The notes under the pieces are model-generated. The model was given only the letters and a program-made list of their open reading frames with translations, was not told where the DNA came from and did not search any database. The translations under genes were made by a program, and so were the position numbers. From Rhodovulum sp. MB263 (GTDB lineage: Bacteria > Pseudomonadota > Alphaproteobacteria > Rhodobacterales > Rhodobacteraceae): a DNA stretch of 64,000 nucleotides. Of this stretch, positions 1 through 9,157 are shown one piece after another (position 1 is the stretch's first letter; each line of letters starts with the position of its first letter). Location: positions 2,604,001 through 2,668,000 of the forward strand of contig NZ_CP020384.1 in assembly GCF_002073975.1 (NCBI RefSeq), in the 5' to 3' direction.

Positions 1-167
1 CCATCGAAGCGTCTTCCTGCCCGGTTCACTCCAGATCCGTCTGCGGCCCTGCTGCTGCACCCGCCCCAATGGCATCTGTGCCGGGGTGAGCGGTCATCGC
101 ATCATCAGGCCACCCCTCCCTGCCCGGGGGACCTTTTTTCGTCGGTCGCAGGCGGTTTATGGACGGC

Positions 168-1067
168 TTATTCCGCCGCGATCGCGGCCGGGCTGTCATC
201 GCTCCAGCGCGCCAGCACCTCGGCGCAATCGGGATCGCGGCTGGCCAGCGCCAGGGTCGCGTCCAGCATCCCCGCCTTGGACCCGCAATCATAGCGCACC
301 CCGTCGAAACCGAAGCCCGCAAGCCCCAGCCGCGCCGCATCCCGGGCAATCGCATCGGTCAGCTGGATCTCGTCATTGGCGCCCGGTCCCTGGCTGGCGA
401 GGGCATCGAAGATCGCGGCATCGAGAATGTAACGCCCGACCACCGCCTTCAGCGACGGCGCCTCGGCGGCGGCGGGCTTCTCGACCATGCCGCGCGCCCG
501 GGTGATCCGGCCCTCCTGCGCGGTCGGATCGAGCACGCCATAGCGCGAAACCGTCTCGGGCGTCACATCCATCGCAGCGACCATATGCCCGGCCCCGGCG
601 CGGCCATAGGCCTCGACCATCTGCGCAAGGCATCCCGGCTCGGACAGGATCAGGTCGTCGGGCAGCAGCACCGCCACCGGCCCCGGCAGCACATGCGCCC
701 GGGCGCAAAGCACGGCATGACCCAGCCCGCGCTGCTCGTGCTGCATGACGAATTCGACCTCGTGCTCGTCCTCGTCCAGCGCCGCCGCCTCGAGCTCGGC
801 GGCAATCCGCGCCTTGCCGCGGGCGCGCAGCGTCTCGATCAGATCGGCATCGGCGCGCACATGACGTTCGATGGCGGTTTTCGACGGATGGCTGACGAAG
901 ACCATGCGTTCAACCCCGGCCGCGCGTGCCTCGTCGATGGCGAACTGGATCAGCGGGGTATCGATGACAGGAAGCAGTTCCTTCGGCGTCGCCTTGGTCG
1001 CGGGCAGAAAGCGGGTTCCGAGCCCTGCGACGGGAAAGATGGCGGTCCGCACGGGCGAAGGGATCAT
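168..1067 (-). CDS. galU: UTP--glucose-1-phosphate uridylyltransferase
   Basis: Makes UDP-glucose from UTP and glucose 1-phosphate in the cytoplasm, feeding exopolysaccharide and envelope glycan synthesis. The 299-residue protein has the family length and the N-terminal nucleotide-binding signature AIFPVAGLGTRFLPATKATP, followed by KELLPVIDTP. Further family motifs are LLPDDL, a GMVEKP loop and GRYIL. The ATG at 1067 is chosen because an AGGAG sits just upstream (CAGGAGTTTCAC) and the protein then starts directly at the nucleotidyltransferase fold; an upstream alternative start would add 18 unrelated residues. The next gene on this strand is a broken glycosyl hydrolase, which may reflect a former polysaccharide locus. 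Confidence 0.95.
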   Translation of the reverse strand: MIPSPVRTAIFPVAGLGTRFLPATKATPKELLPVIDTPLIQFAIDEARAAGVERMVFVSHPSKTAIERHVRADADLIETLRARGKARIAAELEAAALDEDEHEVEFVMQHEQRGLGHAVLCARAHVLPGPVAVLLPDDLILSEPGCLAQMVEAYGRAGAGHMVAAMDVTPETVSRYGVLDPTAQEGRITRARGMVEKPAAAEAPSLKAVVGRYILDAAIFDALASQGPGANDEIQLTDAIARDAARLGLAGFGFDGVRYDCGSKAGMLDATLALASRDPDCAEVLARWSDDSPAAIAAE

Positions 1068-1306
1068 GTGAAACTCCTGAAATACTGAATGCACCTGCAG
1101 CATAACGGGGCCCGGTCGCAAAAGGTTTCAGCCGATGCCGCATTTTTACTCGGCGCCCCGGCAAAACTCCGCCGCCTGCCCCGCGCTCTTGCCGGAAGCC
1201 TGCGGTCAGGCCCCGGAAATCGGAACATGGCCGGACAGAGGCCCGCGCAGAGCCGCATCGGAGACAATGCCCCCCCGGGCCGGACCCCGGATCGGGGCAA
1301 GGCGGA

Positions 1307-2156
1307 TCAGTCGGTGCAGCCGATCTCGCGCCCGCCCAGCTCGGAGAGCAGGCGGCGGAAGGTCTGCCCCGCCGGCGTGGGGCGCAGGCGATCGTCGACA
1401 AGAGTGATCTTCGGCACCACACCCTGCCACGGATAGGGATTGGTCGCGAACCAGGCATGCCGCTCGACGAAAGGCAGCCCTTCCATCATCCGGACCGCGC
1501 CTTCGAGAAAGGCCGCGCTGGCGGCATAGCTGCCCTCGCCCGGGCGATCCCAGTCAACCGGCGCGAATTCGGTCACCCAGATCGGGCGGCGATAGGCGCG
1601 ATGGACCGCCTGCAGCCAGCGCCGGAAGGCCACCACATCGCCGTCGGTCGAATAGTAATGCACCGCCATGAAGTCGATCCGGAAGCCGCGCCGCCCGGCC
1701 TCGGTCATGAACCGGCGCTGCCAGGAGCCGGGGCCGAGCGTTCCAGCCTGGGTGGTGGCGGGGCTGCCGATCCGGAGCCCCGCCCCCTGGCCTCGACCTG
1801 CGGCCACAGCGCGAGCGCGCGCGCGACGCTCAACCCGCCTTGATGGGCGCCATGGCCGTTGGGTACGTTGAAGGTCAGGAGCGCGCCCACCGGCAGATCC
1901 GGGCGGATCTCCGCCGCGAGGTCGCGTTCGGAATGGATCATCGGCACGAATTCGACGCTGCGGGGGACCGGCATCGCGGTCCAGAGCTGATCGGTCCGCC
2001 ATGTGTAATACCACTCCAGGGCGGGCTGCTCCTCGATCCAGCGGATCGTGGTGTACTGGCTGTTCTCCCAGGCCCCGATGCCGGCTTTCCGGGCCAGTGC
2101 CGGACCTGTCAGGGACAAAAGCGAGACGGCAAGGAAAAAAAGGTTTTTCCTGGCAT
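1307..2156 (-). pseudogene. Secreted glycosyl hydrolase (GH128/Asl1-like), two frameshifts
   Basis: The reading frame must be stitched from three pieces. It starts at ATG 2156, behind GAAAGGA. A run of seven A (plus strand 2135-2141) needs one more base to read on into a clear signal peptide (FFFLAVSLLSLTGPALA). The second piece carries the N-terminal half (GIGAWENSQY, EFVPMIHSE, TFNVPNGHG). Near the C5 run at 1783-1787 one base is again missing before the frame resumes at GLRIGSPATTQAG. The C-terminal half has FMAVHYY and WVTEFAPVDW, the probable catalytic Glu region of the glycosyl-hydrolase catalytic-core family (PF11790 type). Family members act on beta-glucans outside the membrane. Both lesions are single-base losses in homopolymers, so decay or sequence error are both possible. 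Confidence 0.75.
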
Positions 2157-2513
2157 TGCCGGTCCTTTCGCATCCCTTCGACGGAAGCGCCCCCTCGCTT
2201 TGCCGACAAGGCTAGCCCCGGCGCGTGTAGAAAATGCGGCGAAAGGGGTGCTTCATTCAGGAATTCGAAGGACATTCCGTTCTGCATTGCGAAACGGTGA
2301 TGGCAGACAGGCAGGAACCGTCTTCGAAATGCGCCATAAATGACCGTCGCCAGGGCCGGAAGGCCGCGCAGCTTGCCGGTGGGCCCGCCACAATTCGGCC
2401 ACCGCAATGCAGAGGTCGGGATCGCGGTGGCCCGCCGCGGGCCGGTTGGCTCTGGAATAGGGCCGACAGAGGTCTATGCTGAGGGCTGCGCTGCCAAGGC
2501 CCGATAGATCCAG
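2157..2513. other. Gene-free stretch upstream of the pqi operon
   Basis: These 357 bases separate the divergent broken glycosyl hydrolase and pqiA genes. They should hold both promoters. No hexamer pair, operator or RNA gene stands out, and the open frames on either strand look like chance frames of GC-rich DNA. Confidence 0.5.
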
Positions 2514-3161
2514 ATGACCGTCCCCTCACCCACCGAGCCCTTCCCCACCGAGACTGACCTTTCCGGGCTGATCGCCTGCCCGAAATGCGACGCGGTCTAC
2601 CGGGCGGTTCAGCCCGCGCCCCGGGCCCGCGCGGTCTGCGCGCGCTGCCATACCGTGCTGATCGCGCCGCAGCGCCAGGCCGGGCAGCGGCTGATCGCGG
2701 TCGCCCTGACGGTGGTGGTGCTGATCTGCGCCGCGACCCTGACACCCTTTCTCAAGGTCGAGGCGGGCGGCATGAGCAACGCGACCTCGGTCCTCGACGC
2801 GGCGCTGGCCTTCGCCGGGCGCCCGATGCTGCTGGTGCTGACGCTGGCCGTGGCCGCACTTATCGTCTTCGTGCCGGTGCTGCGGGCGCTTCTGATCCTC
2901 TACGTGCTCACGCCCATCGTGCTCGACCGCCCGCCCGCCCGGCATGCCCGCGTGGCCTTCCGGCTGTCCGAGAGCCTGCGCCCCTGGTCGATGGCCGAGG
3001 TATTCGCCATCGGCTGCGCGGTCGCGCTGGTCAAGATCTCGGATCTCGCCCAGGTCGCCTTCGGCCCCGCCTTCTGGATGTTCTCGGCCCTTGTCATCCT
3101 GATCGTGGTACAGGACACCTTCATGTGCAGATATTCGGTATGGAGGTCTCTGGACAGGTGA
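2514..3161 (+). CDS. pqiA: Paraquat-inducible protein A, first half protein (PqiA/YebS type)
   Basis: Inner-membrane partner of an MCE-type lipid transport system. The 215-residue protein begins with a zinc ribbon (CPKCDAVY, CARCHTVL, residues about 22-50) and continues with about four hydrophobic segments in the PqiA arrangement. E. coli PqiA and YebS carry two such units in one polypeptide; here each unit is a separate gene, and this one is followed by pqiA2 with a GTGA overlap. It is first of four co-directional genes ending in the lipoprotein pqiC. The start ATG has only a weak ribosome binding site. Confidence 0.85.
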   Translation: MTVPSPTEPFPTETDLSGLIACPKCDAVYRAVQPAPRARAVCARCHTVLIAPQRQAGQRLIAVALTVVVLICAATLTPFLKVEAGGMSNATSVLDAALAFAGRPMLLVLTLAVAALIVFVPVLRALLILYVLTPIVLDRPPARHARVAFRLSESLRPWSMAEVFAIGCAVALVKISDLAQVAFGPAFWMFSALVILIVVQDTFMCRYSVWRSLDR

Positions 3162-3784
3162 GAACCGCGCGCGACATGGGCCTGGTGGCCTGCACCCGCT
3201 GCACCCGGATCTGGCCGGCGGAGACCCCGCATTGCGCGCGCTGCGGCCAGAAGCTGAGCCCGCGCGCACCGCTTTCGCTGCAGCGGGTCTGGGCCTGGTG
3301 GTGCTTCGGGCTGATCGCCTATGTGCCAGCCAACATCTACCCGATGCTCGAGACCCGGACCCTGGGCGACACCCAGGACAACACCATCATCGGCGGCGCG
3401 GTCGAGATTGCCCGTCACGGCAGCTGGGGCATCGCGGCCGTGATCCTCACCGCCTCGGTCCTGATCCCGATCGGCAAGTTCCTCGCTGTGGCCGGGCTCG
3501 CGCTCGGCATCACCCGCGGCAGCCGACTCAGCCGGGTCCGGCGCCAGCAGCTTTACGAGGTGGTCGAGTATATCGGCCGCTGGTCGATGATCGACGTCTT
3601 CGTCGTCGCCATCCTGTCCTCGCTGGTCCAGCTCGGCGCCGTGGTCTCGATCAGCCCCGGCCCCGCAAGCCTCTTCTTCGCCGTCTCGGTCATCGCGACC
3701 ATGCTGTCGGCACAAAGCTTCGACAGCCGCCTGCTCTGGGACAAGACCGATCCTCCTCCTGCCCCCCGGAGCCATATGGCATGA
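3158..3784 (+). CDS. pqiA: Paraquat-inducible protein A, second half protein
   Basis: Second PqiA unit, 208 residues, with a zinc ribbon (CTRCTRIW, CARCGQKL) followed by four hydrophobic helices and the motifs YVPANIYPMLETRTLG and ARHGSWGIAAVILTAS typical of PqiA C-terminal units. GTG at 3158 is preferred because GGAGG lies 11 bases upstream and it forms a GTGA overlap with the first unit. An in-frame ATG at 3140 has no ribosome binding site. The stop overlaps the pqiB start (ATGA), so the four genes are probably translationally coupled. Confidence 0.85.
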   Translation: MRTARDMGLVACTRCTRIWPAETPHCARCGQKLSPRAPLSLQRVWAWWCFGLIAYVPANIYPMLETRTLGDTQDNTIIGGAVEIARHGSWGIAAVILTASVLIPIGKFLAVAGLALGITRGSRLSRVRRQQLYEVVEYIGRWSMIDVFVVAILSSLVQLGAVVSISPGPASLFFAVSVIATMLSAQSFDSRLLWDKTDPPPAPRSHMA

Positions 3785-5865
3785 CCGATCTGCCCCCCGA
3801 AACCCCGGTGCAACCGGCAGGCCGCGGCCTGCTCGAGCGCATCTCCATCGTCTGGGTGATCCCGGCCGCGGCGCTGGCCATCGCGCTGGGCGTGGCCTGG
3901 CACAGCTATGTCGACCGCGGGCCGCTGCTGGAACTGACCTTCGAGAATGCCTCTGGCATCAAGGCGGGCGAGACCGCGCTGCATTACCGCGACGTGACCG
4001 TGGGCCTCGTCGAGAAGGTGGGCTTCACCGACAATCTCGACGAGGTACTGGTCTCGGTGCGGCTCGACAAGGCGGTCGCGCCCTATGTCGATGACGGCGC
4101 CGCCTTCTGGGTGGTCCAGCCCGAGGTCAGCGCCCGCGGCGTGACCGGGCTGTCGACCGTTCTGTCGGGCGTGTTCATCCAGGGCATCTGGGATGACACG
4201 CCCGACGGCTTCGTGGAACGCCATCGCGGCAAGAACGCGGCCCCGCTCAACCGCGAGGGCCGCCCCGGCCTGCGGCTCCGGCTGCGGGCCGCCAGCGATG
4301 CCGGGCTGACCGAGGAGGCCCCGATCCTCTACCGCGGCATCGAGGTCGGCCGGATCGGCAAGGCCGAGGTCAGCCAGGACGGCTCGACCGTCGAGGCCGA
4401 TGCCATCGTCTTCGCCCCGCATGACCGGCTGATCTCGAGCTCGACCCGGTTCTGGGACAGTTCGGGCTTTTCCTTCTCGCTCGGCCCCGGCGGCGCGCGG
4501 GTCGATTTCTCGTCGGTGGCGGCGCTGGTCTCGGGCGGGGTCACCTTCCAGAGCGTGGTCTCGGGCGGCCAGCGGGTCGAACCTGACACCCGCTTCGAGG
4601 TCTATCCCGACGAATCGACCGCGCGCGCCAGCGTCTTCGCCCTCGACGAGGGCGCCGCGCTGACTCTGACCGCCTATTTCGCGGAGAATGTCGAAGGGCT
4701 GGCGGTGGATGCGCCGGTCACGCTGGGCGGTCTGCGGATCGGCCGCGTCACCGCCCTGAACGGCATTGTCGATGCGAAGCGCTTCGGCGACGACCGGGTG
4801 CGGCTGGCGGCGACGCTGGCCATCCAGCCCGCCCGGCTCGGGCTCAAGGCGCCTGCAAGCGCCGAGGACGCGCTCGACTATCTCGCCGGACGGGTGCGCG
4901 AGGGGCTGCGGGCGCGGCTCGCGAGCGCCTCGATCCTGACCGCCAGGCTCAAGGTCGAACTGATCGAAACCGCCGCGAGAGCACCGGCCGAGATAGAGCG
5001 CGACGCAGATCCGAACCCGGTGATCCCGACCACGGCAAGCGACATTTCCAACGTCTCGGCCACCGCTGAAGGACTTTACAACCGTATCAACGACCTGCCC
5101 ATCGAGGACCTGATGCAAAGCGCCATCGACGCGCTGAACAGCGTCAGCACGCTGGCCGGCAGCGACGAGATCCGCGCCGTGCCGGGCGAGGTGCGCGCGC
5201 TGCTGGAAGAGGCCCGCGGCATTGTCGGCTCGGAGGAGATGCAGGCCCTGCCCGGCCGGATCGACGGCACGGTCGCGGCCATCGAGACGCTGGCGCGCCA
5301 GCTGGCCGAGGCCGATGCCGCCAACCGCCTCACCACCGCGCTCGACGCCGCTGCCAGCGCCGCGGAGACCATCGATACCGCCGCGGCCGGGCTGCCCGAC
5401 CTGGTCGCGCGGCTGAATGCGGTGGCCGATCAGGCCACGACATTGCCGCTGGACGAGCTTGCGCAGCGGATCTCGGCGCTGCTCGACAGCACCGACCGGC
5501 TGATCGACACCGATCAGGCCCGCAACCTGCCCACCGACCTCTCGGCCGCGCTGCGCGAGCTGGCCGCGATGCTGGCCGAGCTGCGCGAGGGCGGGATCGT
5601 CGGCAATGCCAATGCCACCCTCGCCTCGGCGCGCTCGGCCGCCGATGACATCTCGGCCGCCGCGCGCGACCTGCCCGAGTTGCTGGAGCGGGCGCAGCGC
5701 GTGCTGGGCCAGGCCTCGAGCACCATCGAGGGCTATGACGCCTCGCGCGGGATGGGCCGCGAGATCGACAGCGCGCTGCGCGAGATCCAGCGCGCCGCCC
5801 AGGCCGTGGCCGCGCTGTCGCGGGCCCTGGAACGCAACCCCAACTCGATCCTGTTCGGACGCTGA
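3781..5865 (+). CDS. pqiB: PqiB/YebT-type MCE-domain protein
   Basis: Periplasm-spanning subunit of a PqiABC-type lipid transport system. The 694-residue protein has a short cytoplasmic N-terminus, one transmembrane helix (IVWVIPAAALAIALGVAW, about residues 23-40) and then three MCE modules. They start near residues 48 (LELTFENASGIKAG), 160 (LRLRLRAASDAGL) and 290 (LTLTAYFAENVEGL). Each holds the typical V-x-x-L/Y-R-G/D-V-x-V-G-x-V pattern. The last ~260 residues are an Ala-rich helical tail, consistent with the needle-like helical bundle known for PqiB. PqiB of E. coli also has three MCE modules. Confidence 0.9.
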   Translation: MTDLPPETPVQPAGRGLLERISIVWVIPAAALAIALGVAWHSYVDRGPLLELTFENASGIKAGETALHYRDVTVGLVEKVGFTDNLDEVLVSVRLDKAVAPYVDDGAAFWVVQPEVSARGVTGLSTVLSGVFIQGIWDDTPDGFVERHRGKNAAPLNREGRPGLRLRLRAASDAGLTEEAPILYRGIEVGRIGKAEVSQDGSTVEADAIVFAPHDRLISSSTRFWDSSGFSFSLGPGGARVDFSSVAALVSGGVTFQSVVSGGQRVEPDTRFEVYPDESTARASVFALDEGAALTLTAYFAENVEGLAVDAPVTLGGLRIGRVTALNGIVDAKRFGDDRVRLAATLAIQPARLGLKAPASAEDALDYLAGRVREGLRARLASASILTARLKVELIETAARAPAEIERDADPNPVIPTTASDISNVSATAEGLYNRINDLPIEDLMQSAIDALNSVSTLAGSDEIRAVPGEVRALLEEARGIVGSEEMQALPGRIDGTVAAIETLARQLAEADAANRLTTALDAAASAAETIDTAAAGLPDLVARLNAVADQATTLPLDELAQRISALLDSTDRLIDTDQARNLPTDLSAALRELAAMLAELREGGIVGNANATLASARSAADDISAAARDLPELLERAQRVLGQASSTIEGYDASRGMGREIDSALREIQRAAQAVAALSRALERNPNSILFGR

Positions 5866-5866
5866 C

Positions 5867-6439
5867 ATGAAACAATTCCTGCTTCCTGCCGCCCTCGTCC
5901 CGCTTGCCCTCGCGCTGTCTGCCTGCAATGGCAGCCCCGAGCGCTATACCGTGCCCGAGACCGCCGTCGCCGGGCCGCGCCTGCCCGTCGCCTGGCGCAG
6001 CATCGCGATCCGCGACGTGTCGCTGCCGACCTATGCCGCCTCGGAGGAGATCTACAGCCGCAGCGCCAGCGGCGCGCTGAGCTCGTCCTCGGATGTGCTC
6101 TGGGCCGACGATCCCACACGCGCCATCACCCAGGATCTGGCCCGCCTGCTGGCGCAGATGACCGGCGCCCAGGTCGCGGCCGAGCCCTGGCCCTTCTTCG
6201 ACCGCGCCCAGGCGACGCTCGAGGTCCGGGTGGCAGACATGCTGGCAGAGCCCGATGGCACCTACCGCCTGACCGGGCAATTCTTCGTGGCGCCCGATGT
6301 CGGCGGGCGGAACCGCGCGGCACCCTTCGCGATCTCGACCCCGATCGCGGCCCCTGCCGGTCCCGCCGAGATCGCCGCCGCCCGGGGCGCCGCCCTCGGC
6401 GAGCTGGCCACCCGGATCGCCCGCACCGGCCTGCGCTGA
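5867..6439 (+). CDS. pqiC: PqiC-like outer-membrane lipoprotein
   Basis: 190-residue lipoprotein closing the pqi operon, starting 1 base after the pqiB stop. The N-terminus is a lipoprotein signal with the lipobox LSAC, so Cys19 or close to it should be acylated. The remainder (RYTVPE, WRSIAIRDVSLPTYA, ARLLAQMTGAQV, LTGQFFV) fits the ABC-transport auxiliary component family (DUF330/PqiC). In E. coli PqiC anchors the PqiB needle at the outer membrane. Function is inferred from position and family. Confidence 0.85.
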   Translation: MKQFLLPAALVPLALALSACNGSPERYTVPETAVAGPRLPVAWRSIAIRDVSLPTYAASEEIYSRSASGALSSSSDVLWADDPTRAITQDLARLLAQMTGAQVAAEPWPFFDRAQATLEVRVADMLAEPDGTYRLTGQFFVAPDVGGRNRAAPFAISTPIAAPAGPAEIAAARGAALGELATRIARTGLR

Positions 6440-6610
6440 CCCCGTCGCCAGCGCCAGGTTCCCGGCGGCCCCCGGCCGGGTCCTGCGCCCGGTGCGCATG
6501 CCCAGTGCCTGCCCCCGGGGTCCGTGCCCGGGACCTGTGCCACCTGCCCGATTGCACCCGCCTCAGGGCGGCGCTAGCCTGCCCCGGCCATATCTCCGAA
6601 GGAGCCCGAC

Positions 6611-7987
6611 ATGCCCGATACCGCCCCTGCCAGCTGGGAATCCCGCGCCGAATCGTCCAGCTTCTACGGCTTCACCGACCTGCCCTCGATCAAGGCACGC
6701 GGCACGGTGGTCATCACCCATGGCGAAGGGCCCTATGTCATCGACACCCATGGCCGCCGCTATCTGGATGGCAATTCCGGGCTCTGGAACATGGTCGCGG
6801 GCTTCGATCATCCCGGGCTCGCCGAGGCCGCCAAGGCGCAATATGACCGCTTCCCGGGCTATCACGCCTTTTTCGGACGGATGTCGGACCAGACCGTGAT
6901 GCTGAGCGAGAAGCTGATCGAGGTCTCGCCCTATGATCGCGGCCGGGTCTTCTACACCAATTCGGGCTCCGAGGCGAATGACACGCTGGTCAAGATGCTG
7001 TGGTTCCTCGCCCGGGCCGAGGACCAGCCCCGGCGCCGCAAGATCCTGACCCGCAAGAACGCCTATCACGGGGTCACAGCGGTCTCGGCCTCGATGACCG
7101 GCAAGCCCTATAACGAGCTCTTCGGCTTGCCGCTGCCCGATTTCATCCACCTGACCTGCCCGCATTACTGGCGCGAGGGCCAGCCCGGCGAGACCGAGGC
7201 CCAGTTCACCGCCCGCATGGCGACCGAGCTGGAAGAGGTCATCGCGCGCGAGGGCGCCGAGACCATCGCAGGGTTCTTCGCCGAACCGGTCATGGGTGCG
7301 GGCGGCGTGATCCCGCCCTCCGCGGGCTATTTCCAGGCGATCCAGCCGATCCTGAAGAAACACGGCATCCCGCTTATCTCGGACGAGGTGATCTGCGGCT
7401 TCGGGCGCACCGGCCATGTCTGGGGCTGCGAGACCTACGACTTCGTCCCCGATGCCATCATCTCGTCGAAGGCGCTGACGGCGGGCTATTTCCCGATGGG
7501 CGCGGTGATCCTCGGCCCCGATCTGGCCGACCGGCTGCACAGGGCATCCGAGGCCGTCGAGGAATTCCCCCATGGCTTCACCGCCTCGGGCCATCCGGTC
7601 GGCTGCGCCATCGCGCTGAAGGCCATCGACGTGATCCTGAACGAGGGCCTGCTGGAGAATGTCCGCCGCCTGACGCCGCTGTTCGAAGACGGCATGAAAC
7701 GCCTGGCCGAGAACCCCAATATCGGCGAGTTCCGCGGCAAGGGCCTGATGGGCGCGCTCGAAGCCGTCGCCGACAAGCCGACCCGGACGCCCTTCCCCTC
7801 GACCCTTTCGGTCAGCGAGCGGATCGCCAATACCTGCACCGATCATGGGCTGATCTGCCGGCCGCTGGGCCAGTCCATCGTGCTGTGCCCGCCCTTCATC
7901 CTGACCGAGGGCCAGATGGACGAGATGTTCACGAAGCTGGAGGCCGCGCTGGGCGAGGTCTTTGCCGGTATCGGGGCGCAAGCGTGA
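6611..7987 (+). CDS. Class III omega-aminotransferase (PLP)
   Basis: PLP-dependent transaminase of 458 residues, likely moving an amino group from an omega-amino acid or amine to pyruvate or glyoxylate. Class III hallmarks are visible: YTNSGSEANDTLVKM (cofactor phosphate loop), AYHG, ISDEVICGFGRTG, and the Schiff-base lysine in SSKALTAGYFP (Lys287). HGFTASGHPVGCA is the second phosphate-binding region. The ribosome binding site (CCGAAGGAG) is well placed. It overlaps the ybaK-type gene by a GTGA junction. Substrate cannot be fixed from sequence; taurine, putrescine or beta-alanine type substrates are possible. Confidence 0.85.
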   Translation: MPDTAPASWESRAESSSFYGFTDLPSIKARGTVVITHGEGPYVIDTHGRRYLDGNSGLWNMVAGFDHPGLAEAAKAQYDRFPGYHAFFGRMSDQTVMLSEKLIEVSPYDRGRVFYTNSGSEANDTLVKMLWFLARAEDQPRRRKILTRKNAYHGVTAVSASMTGKPYNELFGLPLPDFIHLTCPHYWREGQPGETEAQFTARMATELEEVIAREGAETIAGFFAEPVMGAGGVIPPSAGYFQAIQPILKKHGIPLISDEVICGFGRTGHVWGCETYDFVPDAIISSKALTAGYFPMGAVILGPDLADRLHRASEAVEEFPHGFTASGHPVGCAIALKAIDVILNEGLLENVRRLTPLFEDGMKRLAENPNIGEFRGKGLMGALEAVADKPTRTPFPSTLSVSERIANTCTDHGLICRPLGQSIVLCPPFILTEGQMDEMFTKLEAALGEVFAGIGAQA

Positions 7988-8466
7988 GCACCGCCACCCC
8001 CGCGACCCAGGCGCTGAAACGCGCGGGCGTCGGCTTTCGCACGCTCGAATACGACTATGTCGCCGGTCAGGACCGGATCGGGCTGCACGCGGCCGAAGCC
8101 ATCGGAACCGATCCCGGCCGGGTGCTCAAGACCCTGATGGTCGAGATCGACGGCAAGCCCGCCTGTGCGGTGATCCCTTCGGACCGCACGCTGTCGATGA
8201 AGAAGGTGGCGGCGGCCTTCGGCGCCAAATCGGCGCAGATGATGCCACCCGACAAGGCCGAACGCCTGACCGGCTTTCATACCGGCGGCATCAGCCCCTT
8301 CGGCCAGAAACGCCGCGCGCCGGTGGCCTTCGAGGTCAGCGCGCTGAACGTGCCCGAGATCGTGCTGAATGGCGGCCGCCGCGGGCTGATGGTGGCGCTG
8401 CCCCCTGCCGACGCGCTGGCGGCCGCCGAGGCGCAGGCCTCCGATCTCTGCGCCGCGCAGGGTTGA
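7984..8466 (+). CDS. ybaK: Cys-tRNA(Pro)/Cys-tRNA(Cys) deacylase, YbaK/EbsC family
   Basis: Trans-acting editing enzyme that hydrolyses mischarged Cys-tRNA(Pro). The 160-residue protein matches YbaK in length and motifs: KTLMVEIDGKPACAVIP with the conserved lysine, DRTLSMKKVAAAFGAKSA, and GGISPFGQKR. GTG at 7984 is chosen for the GTGA overlap with the preceding aminotransferase. The coupling to that gene looks positional only. Confidence 0.88.
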   Translation: MSTATPATQALKRAGVGFRTLEYDYVAGQDRIGLHAAEAIGTDPGRVLKTLMVEIDGKPACAVIPSDRTLSMKKVAAAFGAKSAQMMPPDKAERLTGFHTGGISPFGQKRRAPVAFEVSALNVPEIVLNGGRRGLMVALPPADALAAAEAQASDLCAAQG

Positions 8467-8578
8467 AAACGGGGCCGAGGGAAGATCCGGGGAGGCGGGG
8501 CGCGCGGCATCGGGACGGATTGCCCCGGGCCGCGAAGCCGCCAAGATGGACCCGATGCCCGCGCAAAAGGACCTGACG

Positions 8579-8821
8579 ATGCCGATCTACAATTACAGCT
8601 GCACCGCCTGCGAGGCCGAGTTCGAGCTTCTGCGCAGCCTCAGCGACGACAGCGCCCCGGCCTGCCCCGATTGCGGCAGTCCCGATCTCAGGCGCCTGCT
8701 GTCGCGCGTGGCGACCCCGGGCGGCAGCGCGAAACTTCTCAAAGGCGCGCGAAGCCTCGCCCGGAAGGAAGGACATTTCAGCAATTATTCGAAGGCCGAG
8801 CGGAAGAAGAGCGGGGTCTGA
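8579..8821 (+). CDS. FmdB-type zinc ribbon protein
   Basis: Small 80-residue protein. It starts MPIYNYSCTACEAEFELL and has a four-cysteine zinc ribbon (CTAC, then CPDC about 20 residues later), the pattern of the FmdB/CxxC-CxxC-SSSS regulatory family. The C-terminal half is basic (GARSLARKEGHFSNYSKAERKK). ATG 8579 is picked because AAAAGGACCTGACG precedes it and the family always begins at this point. Precise role in this family is unknown; a transcriptional or RNA-related function has been suggested for FmdB. Confidence 0.85.
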   Translation: MPIYNYSCTACEAEFELLRSLSDDSAPACPDCGSPDLRRLLSRVATPGGSAKLLKGARSLARKEGHFSNYSKAERKKSGV

Positions 8822-8859
8822 GCCCCGCGCAGCCCGGTCCCGTCCTCAGGCTGCTTGGC

Positions 8860-9084
8860 TCAGTCCTTCTGGCGCCGCCGCTTCTCGCGGAACTCGACCG
8901 CGAAGATCGCGGTCTGCGCGGCCAGAAACCCGAAGAAGACCGCCGCCGCGATCGAGGTCACGGTATGGACCGGCCCTGCGGTCAGATAGCCCCAGTCGGT
9001 CATGAGAAGGGTGACCAGCGTCACCGCGATGCCCACGCCCCAGGCGATCCGCCCTGTCGAAGGCTGTTTGCTGTCCTTGTCCAT
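8860..9084 (-). CDS. Small two-helix membrane protein
   Basis: 74 residues, with a polar N-terminus (MDKDSKQPSTGR), two hydrophobic helices (about residues 13-31 and 38-62) and a strongly basic tail (FREKRRRQKD). It resembles small uncharacterised membrane proteins conserved in Rhodobacteraceae (DUF5337 type). The ATG at 9084 is the first start giving this compact form. It lies downstream of hisE on the same strand with a 73-base gap, so it may be cotranscribed with it. Function unknown. Confidence 0.7.
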   Translation of the reverse strand: MDKDSKQPSTGRIAWGVGIAVTLVTLLMTDWGYLTAGPVHTVTSIAAAVFFGFLAAQTAIFAVEFREKRRRQKD

Positions 9085-9157
9085 GCGCCGGAAAGTGGCA
9101 CCGTCGGCTGCCACAGACAAGAGCGGCGTGCGGTCGCGGCCAGCCCTTCGCGCCCCC

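Noticed and set aside
3553-5928. Very long antisense open frame (790 codons) opposite pqiB
   Set aside because: Composition is Arg/Gly/Gln/Ala-rich with no domain; it is the usual antisense shadow of a GC-rich gene. The same holds for long frames opposite glmS, hutH, rbbA, the MscS-type channel and the TRAP genes.
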